A DNA stretch of 64,000 nt from Cyathus striatus (lineage: Eukaryota; Basidiomycota; Agaricomycetes; Agaricales; Nidulariaceae), in the NCBI GenBank assembly GCA_025738555.1, contig JAOVFP010000002.1:8262941-8326940 (forward strand), written 5' to 3'. The first letter of the stretch is position 1; each line of letters opens with the position of its first letter. Under the pieces are notes generated by a model. The model saw only the letters and a program-made list of their open reading frames with translations. It ran no database searches and had not been told where the DNA came from. Shown one piece after another: positions 36,452-48,435 of the stretch. The position numbers and the translations under genes are program-made.

Positions 36452-36904
36452 ATGTCAGATGCTTTCAATGTTGATCTTGATGGGTAATTCGGTAACTCCT
36501 GTCCTACAGCGAACAAGTCACTGCGACAGATTCAACACATTCTTTGCATGTTAGTTTCCGATCTCATTGGCCGCAGTGAGAAAAATGAGGAGCGTGCCTT
36601 GGACGACAGGTAAGCTTGCCATCATTATGCATTTTCGACATGTTTAATGAAAAATTCCTTAGCGGATATGCAAGTTTTAGCAAGGCAGCGTATAATGGAT
36701 GTGGAGTTGCAAAAACCGCCTGGTAAACAGAAGGTGAACATGAGCTCGTTTCTCGTTCAGGCCCGCCGTCATGTTACATGCAAGCATGGTGCATCAACTA
36801 GCCTCCCCGAATCCCCAATGGAAAAGAAGGCACATATATTTGACAGTGATGATTTGGAGTTCCTTGCTGAGGCTATTTCCGAGAGGGTTTCTGCGGCTGT
36901 TTGA
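36452..36904 (+). CDS. Possible small hypothetical gene upstream of the TLH helicase
   Basis: A start at 36452 gives MSDAFNVDLDG, spliced by a 26-nt putative intron to EQVTATDSTHSLH. A final frame (from about 36660) gives a charged, coding-looking stretch ending LEFLAEAISERVSAAV before TGA at 36902. The exons between do not join cleanly by the splices I tried, and a 26-nt intron would be exceptionally short. Read with care: it may be a degenerate fragment. Same strand as, and 550 nt upstream of, the TLH gene. Confidence 0.3.
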
Positions 36905-37396
36905 GATATCCTGCAGATCCCTCCGGGCTGGATTACTGCCCCACCAGCATGCCCACAAGCCCCCCCACATTAAGTGGGACAGGCGTCTGTATTCTCTCCA
37001 CACCTTGCAATGTCTTCGTCTGTTACCGGTTCTCACTGCATGGGTTGTCGGAAGGCAGAATAAACTCTACCTTGCCAACTCCTAGTAATTGTAACAAGTT
37101 CTGGCTCACGATATGGAAATACTCATTTTAATCGATTAATTTCACAAACGATGCGCCGTTCTCAATGCAGTAACGGTCATTTCAGAACTCTGTAATGAAA
37201 CTGATGAGCATCCACAACAGTCATTACTGGGCACTTGATACCGCCCAAATTTTAAGTGCTATATAGGAGTGTGGTTAGCTATTTCCAGAGCCATGTTCCA
37301 GACTGTATGGAGCTCGGCATAGTAAGACAGAAATATTCGAGAACATATTAGGATATATCATGCCAATCCGTATTTATGGCTGTTTATTTCATGAGG

Positions 37397-37405
37397 TATA
37401 AAAGG
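37397..37405 (+). promoter_or_regulatory. TATA box of the TLH helicase gene
   Basis: TATAAAAGG, 55 nt before the ATG at 37452. It supports that start and suggests a regulated promoter. Confidence 0.65.
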
Positions 37406-37451
37406 TGTCCCCGCCATGATTTAGTATAGTCGTTCTTTCCTTATCCCCACA

Positions 37452-40400
37452 ATGTCATTCAAATGCAAGTCATGTATGAGAGTGTTTAAAATTTTGCGAG
37501 ACTGCATGGCCCATGAAAAGCACTGCAATTACTCCTGTGCGTAAATTTATCTATCACGTGATTATCAACTAACCCATTCATAAAGTCCCAAAGGGATGAA
37601 AGCGTTAGTTTCTTTGTGTGCAATTTATTCTCAATTGTAACATACCTTTAACTAGATGGCTTCACAGTTGTCGATTACAACGTACAGAGCAAACATGGTA
37701 ATCCTGTGTTTATTCATCTTTCCAATATATCTAACAAGCTCTTCTCCAGGCACGACAGTTTTTCCAATCTGAGTTGGTAAATATCAATCGAAATATACAA
37801 GGTACCTCCCGGCTGACATATTATTTTTTATAGGGTGATGACGACATCAGCAATTATTCTAAACGTTCCGATTCAGTGGTGCGTATTAGGTATTACCATG
37901 TTCAGCATCATTCACAAGTATCTGCAGTCGTCAAGTGACATTGATGAACATTCATCATCATCATCGTCGTCGGTAATAAGCTAATAATATAATATATTGT
38001 TTATTCGATAACTAAACAAATATACTTTAGAACAATATTGAATATGACGATGATATTAGTGATGTGGATGAGGAGCACTATCGGATCCTCTCCTGTCCGA
38101 AAATGGAGGATGTGTACACAGTAATAGACTTTTCTATGTATGAGCCGGTACAAGACTGACACTGCATTAACATCTAGGTACTAAAGGAACATCCTGACGG
38201 CTACCTGACCAGCGAATTTCTATCGGGTATTCATTTAGGAATTCTGAGCGATGAACGGCTTTGGACATGCATGTTGTGTGGTAGTAGACACAATCAGAGT
38301 ACTGTGGTAGCGCATCTGGACTATCATCAAACCAATATACCTGACAAGATGCAAAGCCACTGGGACAACATACAGAAATTGTTCAAAATTAAATGCGATG
38401 ATGTAACATTTAATAGCAATTTTCACTGTGTCAATTTGGCTAATATACACTTAGATACTCTACAGTGATGGTGATGGGAATAAAGAAAACATTCCACCCA
38501 TGCGCGATGTGATTGAGCATACTGATGAGGTATGCAATCTATGCAAGCTATACCCTAGCTAACATCGTTGTTGTGTATTAGACATTAATGCTACATCCAG
38601 ACGGGTATATTACCAGCAGGTTCTTGGAAAGCCTAAATGTTGGCATTTCCAAAGAGGATAGTCTGTGGCTTTGTATATCATGTCGCAGCATGCATGATGT
38701 GGAAGGCATAGAGGAGCATCTGCATCAACACGGCAAGGAAGTACCTTGCAACAGAAGATTCGTATGGAATGATATGCAACTTTCGTACAATGTAAGTCTC
38801 AACACCAGTGATGTCATGGATTGTGCTAAACTGCTTGGTAGATATTGTCAGAGGAGGATGATCGTAATTCCTCTCAAATGTGTGACATTTCCCCGGAGGA
38901 AGAAGAAGCATATATGCATATCATTCTGGAGGACCGTAAACTTGATGAGCAAGTGAGTGATCCAGTTTACTGTTTAAAAATCTGATTCTAAACTCATTAT
39001 TAGGCTATACATAAACGAACCGATGGGCTACTATCTAGTCAACTGTTAGATTCGCTGGATGTTGCCATTGATGAAGCTGGAATGTTGTGGCATTGCAAAT
39101 TGTGCAATGAAAAATGTCACTCGTTTTCTTTCCATCTTCAAACAGTGCATGGCATTGATATGAATGAGGAGAATACGGAGCATTTTCGGCGTCTGGAAGA
39201 GCGGTATGGTATTGGACACGATGTTCAAAGTCATGAGGAGGACACAACACTTGTTAACGTTCGTGTCATCTTTTACATTTTGGAGTACGCATGATTGAAT
39301 ATCAAATAGATATCAAATGAACATATTTCTGATGTAATGGCTGTGGCTACAGAAGATTGCTTGCAGGATGTTGGGGTTGAGGTACGGGTATCTACGTTCC
39401 CGCCATCCTATCTGTGTTAGTTTATCTAAATATATGTCATCTAGGATACTAGCTCGGTACTGCACCAAACTCTTTGTATCGAGGACTATGAGGTATAAAT
39501 AAATTGAAACATTGTCAGGCGGGCCCTACCTGACATGGTTTTATTTTTCAGGATCTGTTGGAAAAGGAAGAGGGATTGCACTCCAACGCGTTTTTGGATA
39601 GTTATAATCTTGCTGTACTGAGCAATGCCGAACTCTGGGTTTGCACCTCATGTAAAAATGCATACACAAGGACTGGCGTCACAGCCCATCTACTGAAACA
39701 CTCCAGAAAGTTGCCTAAAGAATCATTGCCGTACTGGGAATACCTCCAGGATCAATATAGCATATGTACCGAGTACCCCGTCTTGCGTTCTGACCGTGAT
39801 AACCTAAATCCCTTTCCAATTCTCGATATCGAGGAGGAATATGGCTGTTCTGCCTGCGATACCTCTGGGTCTCGCCAATATCTAGCCCGGTTTCATATCC
39901 CTAAATGTAAAGGTGCTAAACTTATTTCGGGAATATCAACACAGACGTTCCACAAAGGAATCAGCAAAAAGAAGTTTCGAGTAATTCCTCGAAGTGATCG
40001 GTATGCATCCATAGCGCGTCTCAGTCCTGCTCAGGTGTGGCATGATATATATGCTGCTAATCAGAAACAAGAGGTTGACACCTGTCGTGAAGCTCCCAAT
40101 GCTCGACTTGTCAGTCCATGGTTGATGCGAACTGGGTGGCACAAAATGGTCGCAAATCATCAGTGGAAGGATCTTAAACAACAGGTGTTGCTCCCAAGTG
40201 CTGACGAAGGGTTGGATTGGCTACGCCCGCTCTTCGACGAATATATTGCAGCTGCCAGTAAGCAGATAGATGATACCGAGTTGCAAGTCATGTTCAGACT
40301 CAACAGTCCAAATGCCCCTCATGTGTAAGTGAACTCAAGTTCTTTTAGAATATGTATATACTTACACTCATCATTCACGTTAAGAATATCGCACAAGCCT

Positions 40401-43400
40401 TTCAGACAGTTTCATCAGATTGACAATACCATCGCACAATATTCAGTTACGGTAGTTCATTTGATTGCCACCATCATTCGAAATGTTGTTGGCGATTGTA
40501 AATTTAAACTGGATGACTCCATGGAATTGTCTAATGCTGTCCGGCTCCTGTGTGACAATCGCACTCTAGAGTGTCTTCACAATGTACTTTCGGCACTGTG
40601 GTTACGTAATTGGGCACCTGCGACCGGGGCGGGATATCTTAATCCTACCGTCACTTTTTTAGGACTATACAGCATAAAGGAAAAGGGTGAATTTAAACAC
40701 CCCAAAGATGTTACCGGAGATATCGCAAAGTTATTCTGGGGGATAAAAATGGTAACCTTGACAGAAGTAAAACGGCGACGTCGCACATCACAGCAGTCGG
40801 AGATGGATATTATGCTTGAGCTACAGCCATGGGTTAGTGGTAATAACTCGTCGACATTTAGCGATCTCACATCACTCCAACACTATGCTACAAGTATCGC
40901 AATGTCCACTCAGAACTTGCCCAAGGTTATATTTCCCAACAGACATGATAACGACTATTCTGTCCTCCTCTTCAATGGCAAGATGGTTACTGTTGACAAT
41001 ATGCGGCAGATCTATACAAATATCCAGACGGATATTCTTGCATTATGGGAAAAAATTACATTTAATGTACTAATGGATATCACGTATCATATTCTGCATG
41101 ATAACCTTTCATCCACTACACCTGGCTACTCTCTGTTTGACGAGGATACTAATCCATTTATCAAGTCGAAGGATGTTTTAATGGATCATATCTTAACTGA
41201 TCCACAGCTATTCGACAGATTCTTTCTTGATTCATCCCGTATAAATGTCCACGAGGCTCGTGAATGGCTCTTAGATTTAGCCAAACTGGAGCTACTGTTG
41301 CTCATATCGGTCGCATTAAAATCAGGTGCTCCCATTCGTATGACGGAGCTTATTTCCTCACATTTTCGGAACCGTGATACTCGTCCACGGAATCTCGTAG
41401 GGGTGGGTCGGCGGTTGTCACTGGTTCGCCAATACAGTAAGACCAGCAATAACGAACAACAAGACCGTGTTATTCCTCATGCAATTTCTGCTTTTGAAAC
41501 GGACATTACACTGAAGAATCTAGGATTCGTGCGACCAGTTGCCCAGGTATGATAATCAATGTCAGCTGGGACCAATCTGACATTCTTTTATATCGTCCTT
41601 GATCACAGTTCTTTGCAAACTATGTCTGGCCCCTGGATCCGGAAGTCAGCAGAAAGTACTCTGAAGTTTTATTCATGGGATTTGGTGACCTCATTGATGC
41701 CGAGGATGCAAGTAGGTATATGGGTGTCATAACCTCTATCGTGCTTGGATGGAAGATCACTATTAGTGTTTGGCGACATGTCAACATTGCATGGAAACAG
41801 AAATTGTGCAAAGGGAAAATCAATTCTGCAATTGAAGATGAGATCATGAGCGTCATTCATGCTCAGCAAAGCGGACACTCTGTTCGAACGGAGTATCAGA
41901 TTTACGGAATCGATGGCGATAGCTTGCGTGGTATAGCAGAGGATATCATTGCTGCTTACTTGGACGCCTCGAACGAATTTCAGAAAGTCTTTGGTATTCC
42001 AATAGGCGGCCTGTGCCTTCCATTTAATCGGGTGCGGATGGAGGACTTTGATAGCTTGGTTATGGCTGGAAAAATAGTGCTGAGGAAAGATAAGGGTGAT
42101 ACCAATACGGAGATTCTGGCAGCGTTGCAAGAATTGAAAACATGCCATGAAACATCATTACGCTTACTGTATCAGGAGGTCAATGAGCTTCGGCAAACCG
42201 TTGCCGTGCTTACACATTCCCCACCCATCGTTTCCCATCTAGGTCCGGACACTGGCGCTGAACTTAATGTCAGCCAGACCGAGTCTGACATTCTCTCGAC
42301 ATCCATAATTGAAGCCGTACCAGCCCATGAAGAATATGAATGCGCACCTGGTGTAGCTCCTCTGCCCTCCATAGCATTGGAAGATCCGGAGCGCCATCAG
42401 AATCATGTAACAGATGCACCAGACATGTTGATCTATCTTCATAAGCTTTATGGGACTGATGCGTCATGGACCACTGACGAGCAACGAGATGCTGTTTACT
42501 CAATAATGGCACTTGAGCAGGATGTTTTCGTTGTTCTTAAGACTGGTGCTGGGAAGACAGCTATTGCCCTTATTCCAAGTATGCATGAAGATGGATACTC
42601 GGTTATCGTTATACCCTTGATCTCCCTTCTTGAGGACTGGAAACGAAGGATGGCTTCTCTGGGTATTGGTTATGAGCATTTTGAAGGCGCTGGGAATCCA
42701 CAGCTTACTGGCGATTTTAACATCATTTTAGTCTCATCGGATGTCGTCATGGGCGATTCATGGATATCTGCCACTGCCTCCTTGCGGAAGAACATTCTCC
42801 GCTTTATATTTGAAGAGGTTCACCTGTATTTCACTGACAGGGACTTTCGTCCAAAGGCCTTCTTGCGTGCTTATACACTGCGATCTCGGCATCCCTGCCA
42901 GATGGTACTCATGTCTGCAACAATTCCACAGAATGCTAGAGAATGGCTCTCCAGCGAATTCATGCTAAAGGATCCTATGCTCATAACATCATCATGCGCA
43001 CGTCCAGAGCTTAAATACGTAATAAAGTCATTCGACTTTGAATTTACGTCCATGATAAATAATGTGAAGGAGTGGATTTCACAAACATCAACGTTGTATC
43101 GATGGTCACCTGAAGATCGATACCTGGTTTTTGTTAAGTCTGTGGTTCAGGCCAAGTCCGTCGCGGAGCATATGAATCTAAATTGCTATCACGCAAACTC
43201 AACACCACATCCCATATCTGATGAAGACCGGAAGTCACGTATGGAGGACTTTTTGGCTGGAAAAGATAATAAAATAGGTTTGGTGTGTACGAGTGCACTA
43301 TCGGCTGGATTTGACTATCACCATGTCCGAGCAACAATACATGTTGGTACGCCGCCAGATATGATCATGTTTGTTCAGCAATCTGGAAGGGCAGGTCGAG

Positions 43401-44365
43401 ACGGAAAGCTTGCGCATTGCATGGTGGTACCGAACGGAAGAAGTACTGTGCAGAATGAGTTCTCAGGCGTCTCAGAACTTAACACTGCTTTTGGAGAATT
43501 GCGATTGACGGAAAGGTGGCCTTCAACTTGCATACGGTTTCAGATGAGTTCGTTACTAGATGGCCAGGGAAAAGATTGTTTGGCATTGGGATTGTCCTAT
43601 CAGACCTGTTCTACTTGTGATGATTGTACGTGATATTACTGCCGTACTTGTGTACACACTAACGCTTTCGTAGATGAGAGAGGGGTCATGGCCACTCCCA
43701 AATTACGGTCTGAACTCGTAAAAACAATTAGTGTCCAAGAATCAACCGTTGTGCAAGGTTCCAGTAAAATGGCGCAAAAGCGTCGGCTAGAAGATGCCTT
43801 TGGACCTGTTGCCGAAAAGGCGCTTAAGCGGAGCACCGCAGAGATATCAAAACTTTCCGCAGAGTTGGAAATATATAGCAGGTTCTTGAAGAAAGCAAAG
43901 GGACAATGTGGCGCATGTAATGCGCATGGGATTTCAACCACAGGCTCTCTTCATTCACTCGACTTCTGTCCAAGTATACAAAATAACGAGAACCATCTAT
44001 TTATAATGGGCAATATCACGTACCCTAGAATGTACTTGGGGAAACCATGGGTTGGACCTTGCTGGAGTTGCCATGTCCATGCATTTGGAAGTAATACTTT
44101 GCATTTACCATTCACCAATCCAAGAATTCATCCTATTCCCGAGACATATATGGCAGGCTTTCTAACCGCAATCTGGGAAGTTCCAACATTGCGATCGTCA
44201 TTTGCTTCGTATCTAGGTCAAACGTGGCATTCTATCGCTGATTACAAAAGATGTATTGTAACTCCACTCGGCCCGTCTAGGATTCCTATGCCTGACAAGC
44301 CAAAAACAGTCAATCATCGTACTGTGAGTATGGCAGCTATGGTTTGGTGGCAGTTACATAAATAG
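37452..44365 (+). CDS. Telomere-linked RecQ-type helicase (TLH) with zinc-finger modules, apparently intact
   Basis: TLH helicases are subtelomeric RecQ-like proteins known from several fungi. The start MSFKCKSCMRVFKILRDCMA carries a C2H2-like finger (C-x2-C...H-x3-H). After several micro-exons come four related modules of about 70 residues, mostly one per exon (38178-38402, 38581-38790, 39003-39258, 39552 onward). Each has a D/E-G-x(2)-S/T start and an LW.C..C...H...H finger. A central region (40385-41900) has SGAPIRMTELISSHFRN and LVRQYSKTS..RVIPH. The helicase core follows: KTGAGKT (I), FEEVH (II), MSATIP (III), LVCTSALSAGFDY (V), VQQSGRAGRDG (VI). Introns at 40325-40384, 41547-41608 and 43626-43673 keep frame; the last exon adds CGACNAH and CWSCH. 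I find no stop or frameshift. About 2,000 residues by estimate. Motif II has Glu in place of the usual first Asp. Confidence 0.87.
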
Positions 44366-45264
44366 CAGAAGTTCGTAACATCCGTAATGACTGTGATTCA
44401 TTGAATGTAATATGGTTTGAATTAATGAATTCCCTGGCGTATGCGGTTATATTTTGCAATAATAAATTGTGTCTGCAAGTGCATGTAATGTTTTACTGTA
44501 GAAGTTGAAGATATACATGCGATGAAGTATCTGCTTGGCTTGCGGAAGGTTCAGCTGGATATAGCGTATACTCTACAAAACACTTAGAATTTGCAAGTAA
44601 AATTTGCATTAATAACGTAACGTATGACTTATATGCAAGGTACTCGATGCGCGTGTGCATGAGTTGAAAGCGCAGGCTGCTGGACGAAGCGGAACGGCAC
44701 GTAAAGACGAATCAATTCATGCAGGTATGTATTTAAAGATTCCTAGTCATAGTTATATTTACGATATATTAGAAAGTTGTGAACGGGGGACAGTGCATTA
44801 TGCAACCAGCCTTTCTTCTAACTGAATGTCTCCATCCAACTTCTGCACCGCCGTGTCGTTTCAATCGACTTAGCTGTCGCCTATGTCACGTGCAACTTCG
44901 ACAGGGCAATAACTTGTCCCCCGTCACTGCATCACGACGGTGACGACGGCAACCGCTGCAAGAACGGCGTATAGGCCACCCTCCAGGCCCCCGTTAACGC
45001 CTCCCCCTCAACTCCATCTCGCGTGGTCCCGGCATCAACGTCAATCGTCGTTGAGGTTGATGCCACGTTGCCGCACTCACCTCGATGTTGCAACGCCCCA
45101 CTACCTCGTCCCGCATCATCAAGCTGTACAGCGCCATCGACGCACATCTCCCAACCCCCCTCATTCGTCAACTTTTCTCTCATTCTATCCTACGCTTTCC
45201 CTCTTTTCGCACCCAGAGACTCCCCGTACCGTTGCCCGCAACTGTGTGTCCGGCGGACCCACGT
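44366..45264. other. Downstream region of TLH, no confident gene
   Basis: A short exon-like frame at about 44640-44730 (VLDARVHELKAQAAGRSG, helical) ends at a good donor (GTATGT), but no partner exon is found. From about 44800 sequence becomes GC- and pyrimidine-rich, leading into the subtelomeric module. Confidence 0.35.
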
Positions 45265-45513
45265 CCATAACGACGACCGCGACGCCAGCACAAACACCAA
45301 CGCCCGCATCGAGGATGAGGACGGCGCCCAACAGCCGCAGCGAAGGGGAGACAGCGAGGGTAGTACGCGGCAGGAACGGCAGCGATAGGTGCGTAGTGAA
45401 GGGAACGAATAGGACAGCGAGGAAGAGGAGAGCAGGGAGAGCATCGAGGGTGATGCACAGCAGGAGGGGCGGTGGCAACGGCGGGCGTATGCAACTGGCA
45501 CCCTGCCTGACGT
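45265..45513 (+). repeat. Subtelomeric GC-rich module, copy A (partial)
   Basis: Matches copies B, C and D over about 250 nt, with landmarks CCATAACGACGACC, ACCAACGCCCGCATCGAGGA, GAACGGCAGCGATAGG, GTGAAGGGAACGAATA and CACCCTGCCTGACGT. It breaks off exactly where the SPE3-LYS9 fragment begins. Confidence 0.85.
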
Positions 45514-46410
<897 letters not shown>

Positions 46411-46713
46411 GGTATCACAACAAACGCCTGGCTGTCTTGAGCCTTTCTTCTCTTCCCCCTCCCTTCTACCACCTCCTGCGTACTCCTCTTGCTTTCCTTC
46501 CCTGCCCGTCGATCTTCGGCATACCCATGCTACGCGTACCTTTCTTCTATTCCTTTTTGTGTTTGCACTAACACCCGCCCAGCTTCTTTCGCGTTCTCTA
46601 TACATCCCCTCCTTCTATCACCCCTTGCTTCCCACCTTCTCTCGTCATTGTTTCCTTCCCATCTCTTCTCTTCGTTCCCTCGCCTAACACCAATACCAAC
46701 GCCCACCCAACAG

Positions 46714-46966
46714 ATACTACAGCATCGACCCGAACCAAAATGTCATCCTCCAACAAATTGGGTACGACGGCTCCGAAGGCACCCCCTGGAACTGTCTCTT
46801 CAAGATTTCGATGGGAGGAATTATCATTACTTCCCTTGGATTTGTACAAGGTATGTCCTTTTGCTATCGTTGTGTGTAGGTGAGCGGCGCTCATGAGATG
46901 GTGATAGGGTACTATGTTACGGTATTGCTGATTGAGAAGCCGGGAGGAGGTGGATACAGATTCAGG
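46714..46966 (+). pseudogene. Fragment of a PHO84-type phosphate transporter (MFS)
   Basis: Two exon pieces joined by an intron (46851-46907). The first has QQIGYDGSEGTPWN and KISMGGIIITSLGFVQ, the second GYYVTVLLIEKPGG. This matches the family block in which a glycine-rich helix precedes VPGYY.TV..(I/V)E..GRK. Only about 80 residues remain and the usual GRK becomes GGG. PHO84-class proteins import inorganic phosphate with protons across the plasma membrane. This fragment cannot do so. Confidence 0.6.
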
Positions 46967-47402
46967 GACCCCCGTGTGCCGCACTGCCTTGTACGTGTTT
47001 TTTTGCATGTCTTTTTATCTGATTCTTGCTTCGCTACTATCCCTCATCACCTCTTGTTTCCGCTACCCCTTCCTTTCCTCTTTTTGGGACGCAGGGCGCT
47101 TGGCCCGCTATCCCCTCTTTACTCCTTGCTTTTGCTGCCCCTTCCTTTCTTCCTTTGGAACTTATTACCGGGCCTCACTTTGTCCTTGCGCTGCCGCTTT
47201 CGTTGGGCATATTGTTCTACCTTTGCTTCGCTACTACCCCTCGTCACTCCTTACTTACGCTACCCCTCCTTTTCCTCCCAACTCCCCCTCCCCCTACGTC
47301 TTTTGATCCATTCTTGTACCTCTACTTTTCCTTATGTTCCCCTTTCCTCCTTTCTCTCCACTTCCTTGTGCTCGCTCGCTGACGCGTTCTCACAGCGGGC
47401 AA
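46967..47402. other. Low-complexity pyrimidine-rich spacer
   Basis: Many CTTCGCTACTAC and CCTTTCTTCC-like runs with internal partial repeats (around 47027, 47225). Frames are open because the strand is stop-poor, not because a gene is visible. Confidence 0.5.
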
Positions 47403-48400
47403 ACAACACCGACCTTCTCACATCCCCCCCGACATCGCGACGATGACGAACGCTCACACCCACATCCACCCCCCCATCCGCTTTCCCACCCGCGCCTATA
47501 ACGATGACCACGATGTCAGCACAGACGCCAATGCCCGCATCAGGGAAGAGGACAGCGCCCGGCGGCCACAACGAAGAGGCGGAATGGGGAGACAACGAGG
47601 GTAGTACTTGGCAGGAACGGCAGCGATAGGTGCATAGTGAAGGGAACGAATATGGCAGCGAGGAAGAGGAGAACAGGAAGGGCGTCGAGGGCGGTGCACA
47701 GCAGGAGGGGCGGTGACGGCGGCGGGCGTATGCAACCAACACCCTGCCTGACGTTCTAGCGACCCAACCCGTCCCCCCTGCGTCGCTGAAGACGTCAACG
47801 CAGCATCACCCAGCCCCCCTTCGGCGCCTCCCGCTCTGCGTCGCAACAGCAACAACGATGCCACGCCCCCAGCGCCCCCCTCCCCCTCCTCTCTGCTTCA
47901 CGGGGGCGACAACGCCACGTCATCCAACTCCTCTCCTCATCCTTCTTCTCTCCTGTGTCGCGAGGAAGACGATGAAGCCACGCCACCCGGCCTCCCTCCT
48001 CATCTCACTCCCTCCTTGCGTCGAGACAACGCCACCGGATAGAACGGCGTCGACGGGATGTCACCCAATCTTTGTCTTCTTCTCCACCACCCCCTCCCTA
48101 GGTCACAACAACGATGACCGCAGGTTATAGACCCCCCCCTTAGCCCCCTTCCCTGCGTTACGAAGATGACAACACCGCTGGAAAGGGGATGTCAAAGGAA
48201 CATCATGCATTAAGACGACGGCGCTCACAACGACGCATGCCTATCATTACCCACTTCGCACTTTGTTATATTAGTATATGTAGTTTCTACTATTAGTTTA
48301 GTTGTAATGTATATTAGTAATGTAATAATAATGTTTTTCGTCATAATCACAAGCTGTGGAACTTGAAAAAGTGTTGGAAGACACGGTAACGAAATATAGA
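47403..48400 (+). repeat. Subtelomeric GC-rich module, copy B (full length)
   Basis: About 1 kb. Same core as copy A plus a downstream part with TGCGTCGCTGAAGACGT, GCATCACCCAGCCC and GTCGAGACAACGCC, and a final AT-rich 140 nt (TTATATTAGTATATGTA to GTGTTGGAAGACA). Copy D has the same extent. Function unknown. Confidence 0.88.
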
Positions 48401-48435
48401 TTTCAGGTGTGGATATAATAAACACACAGTAAAAT

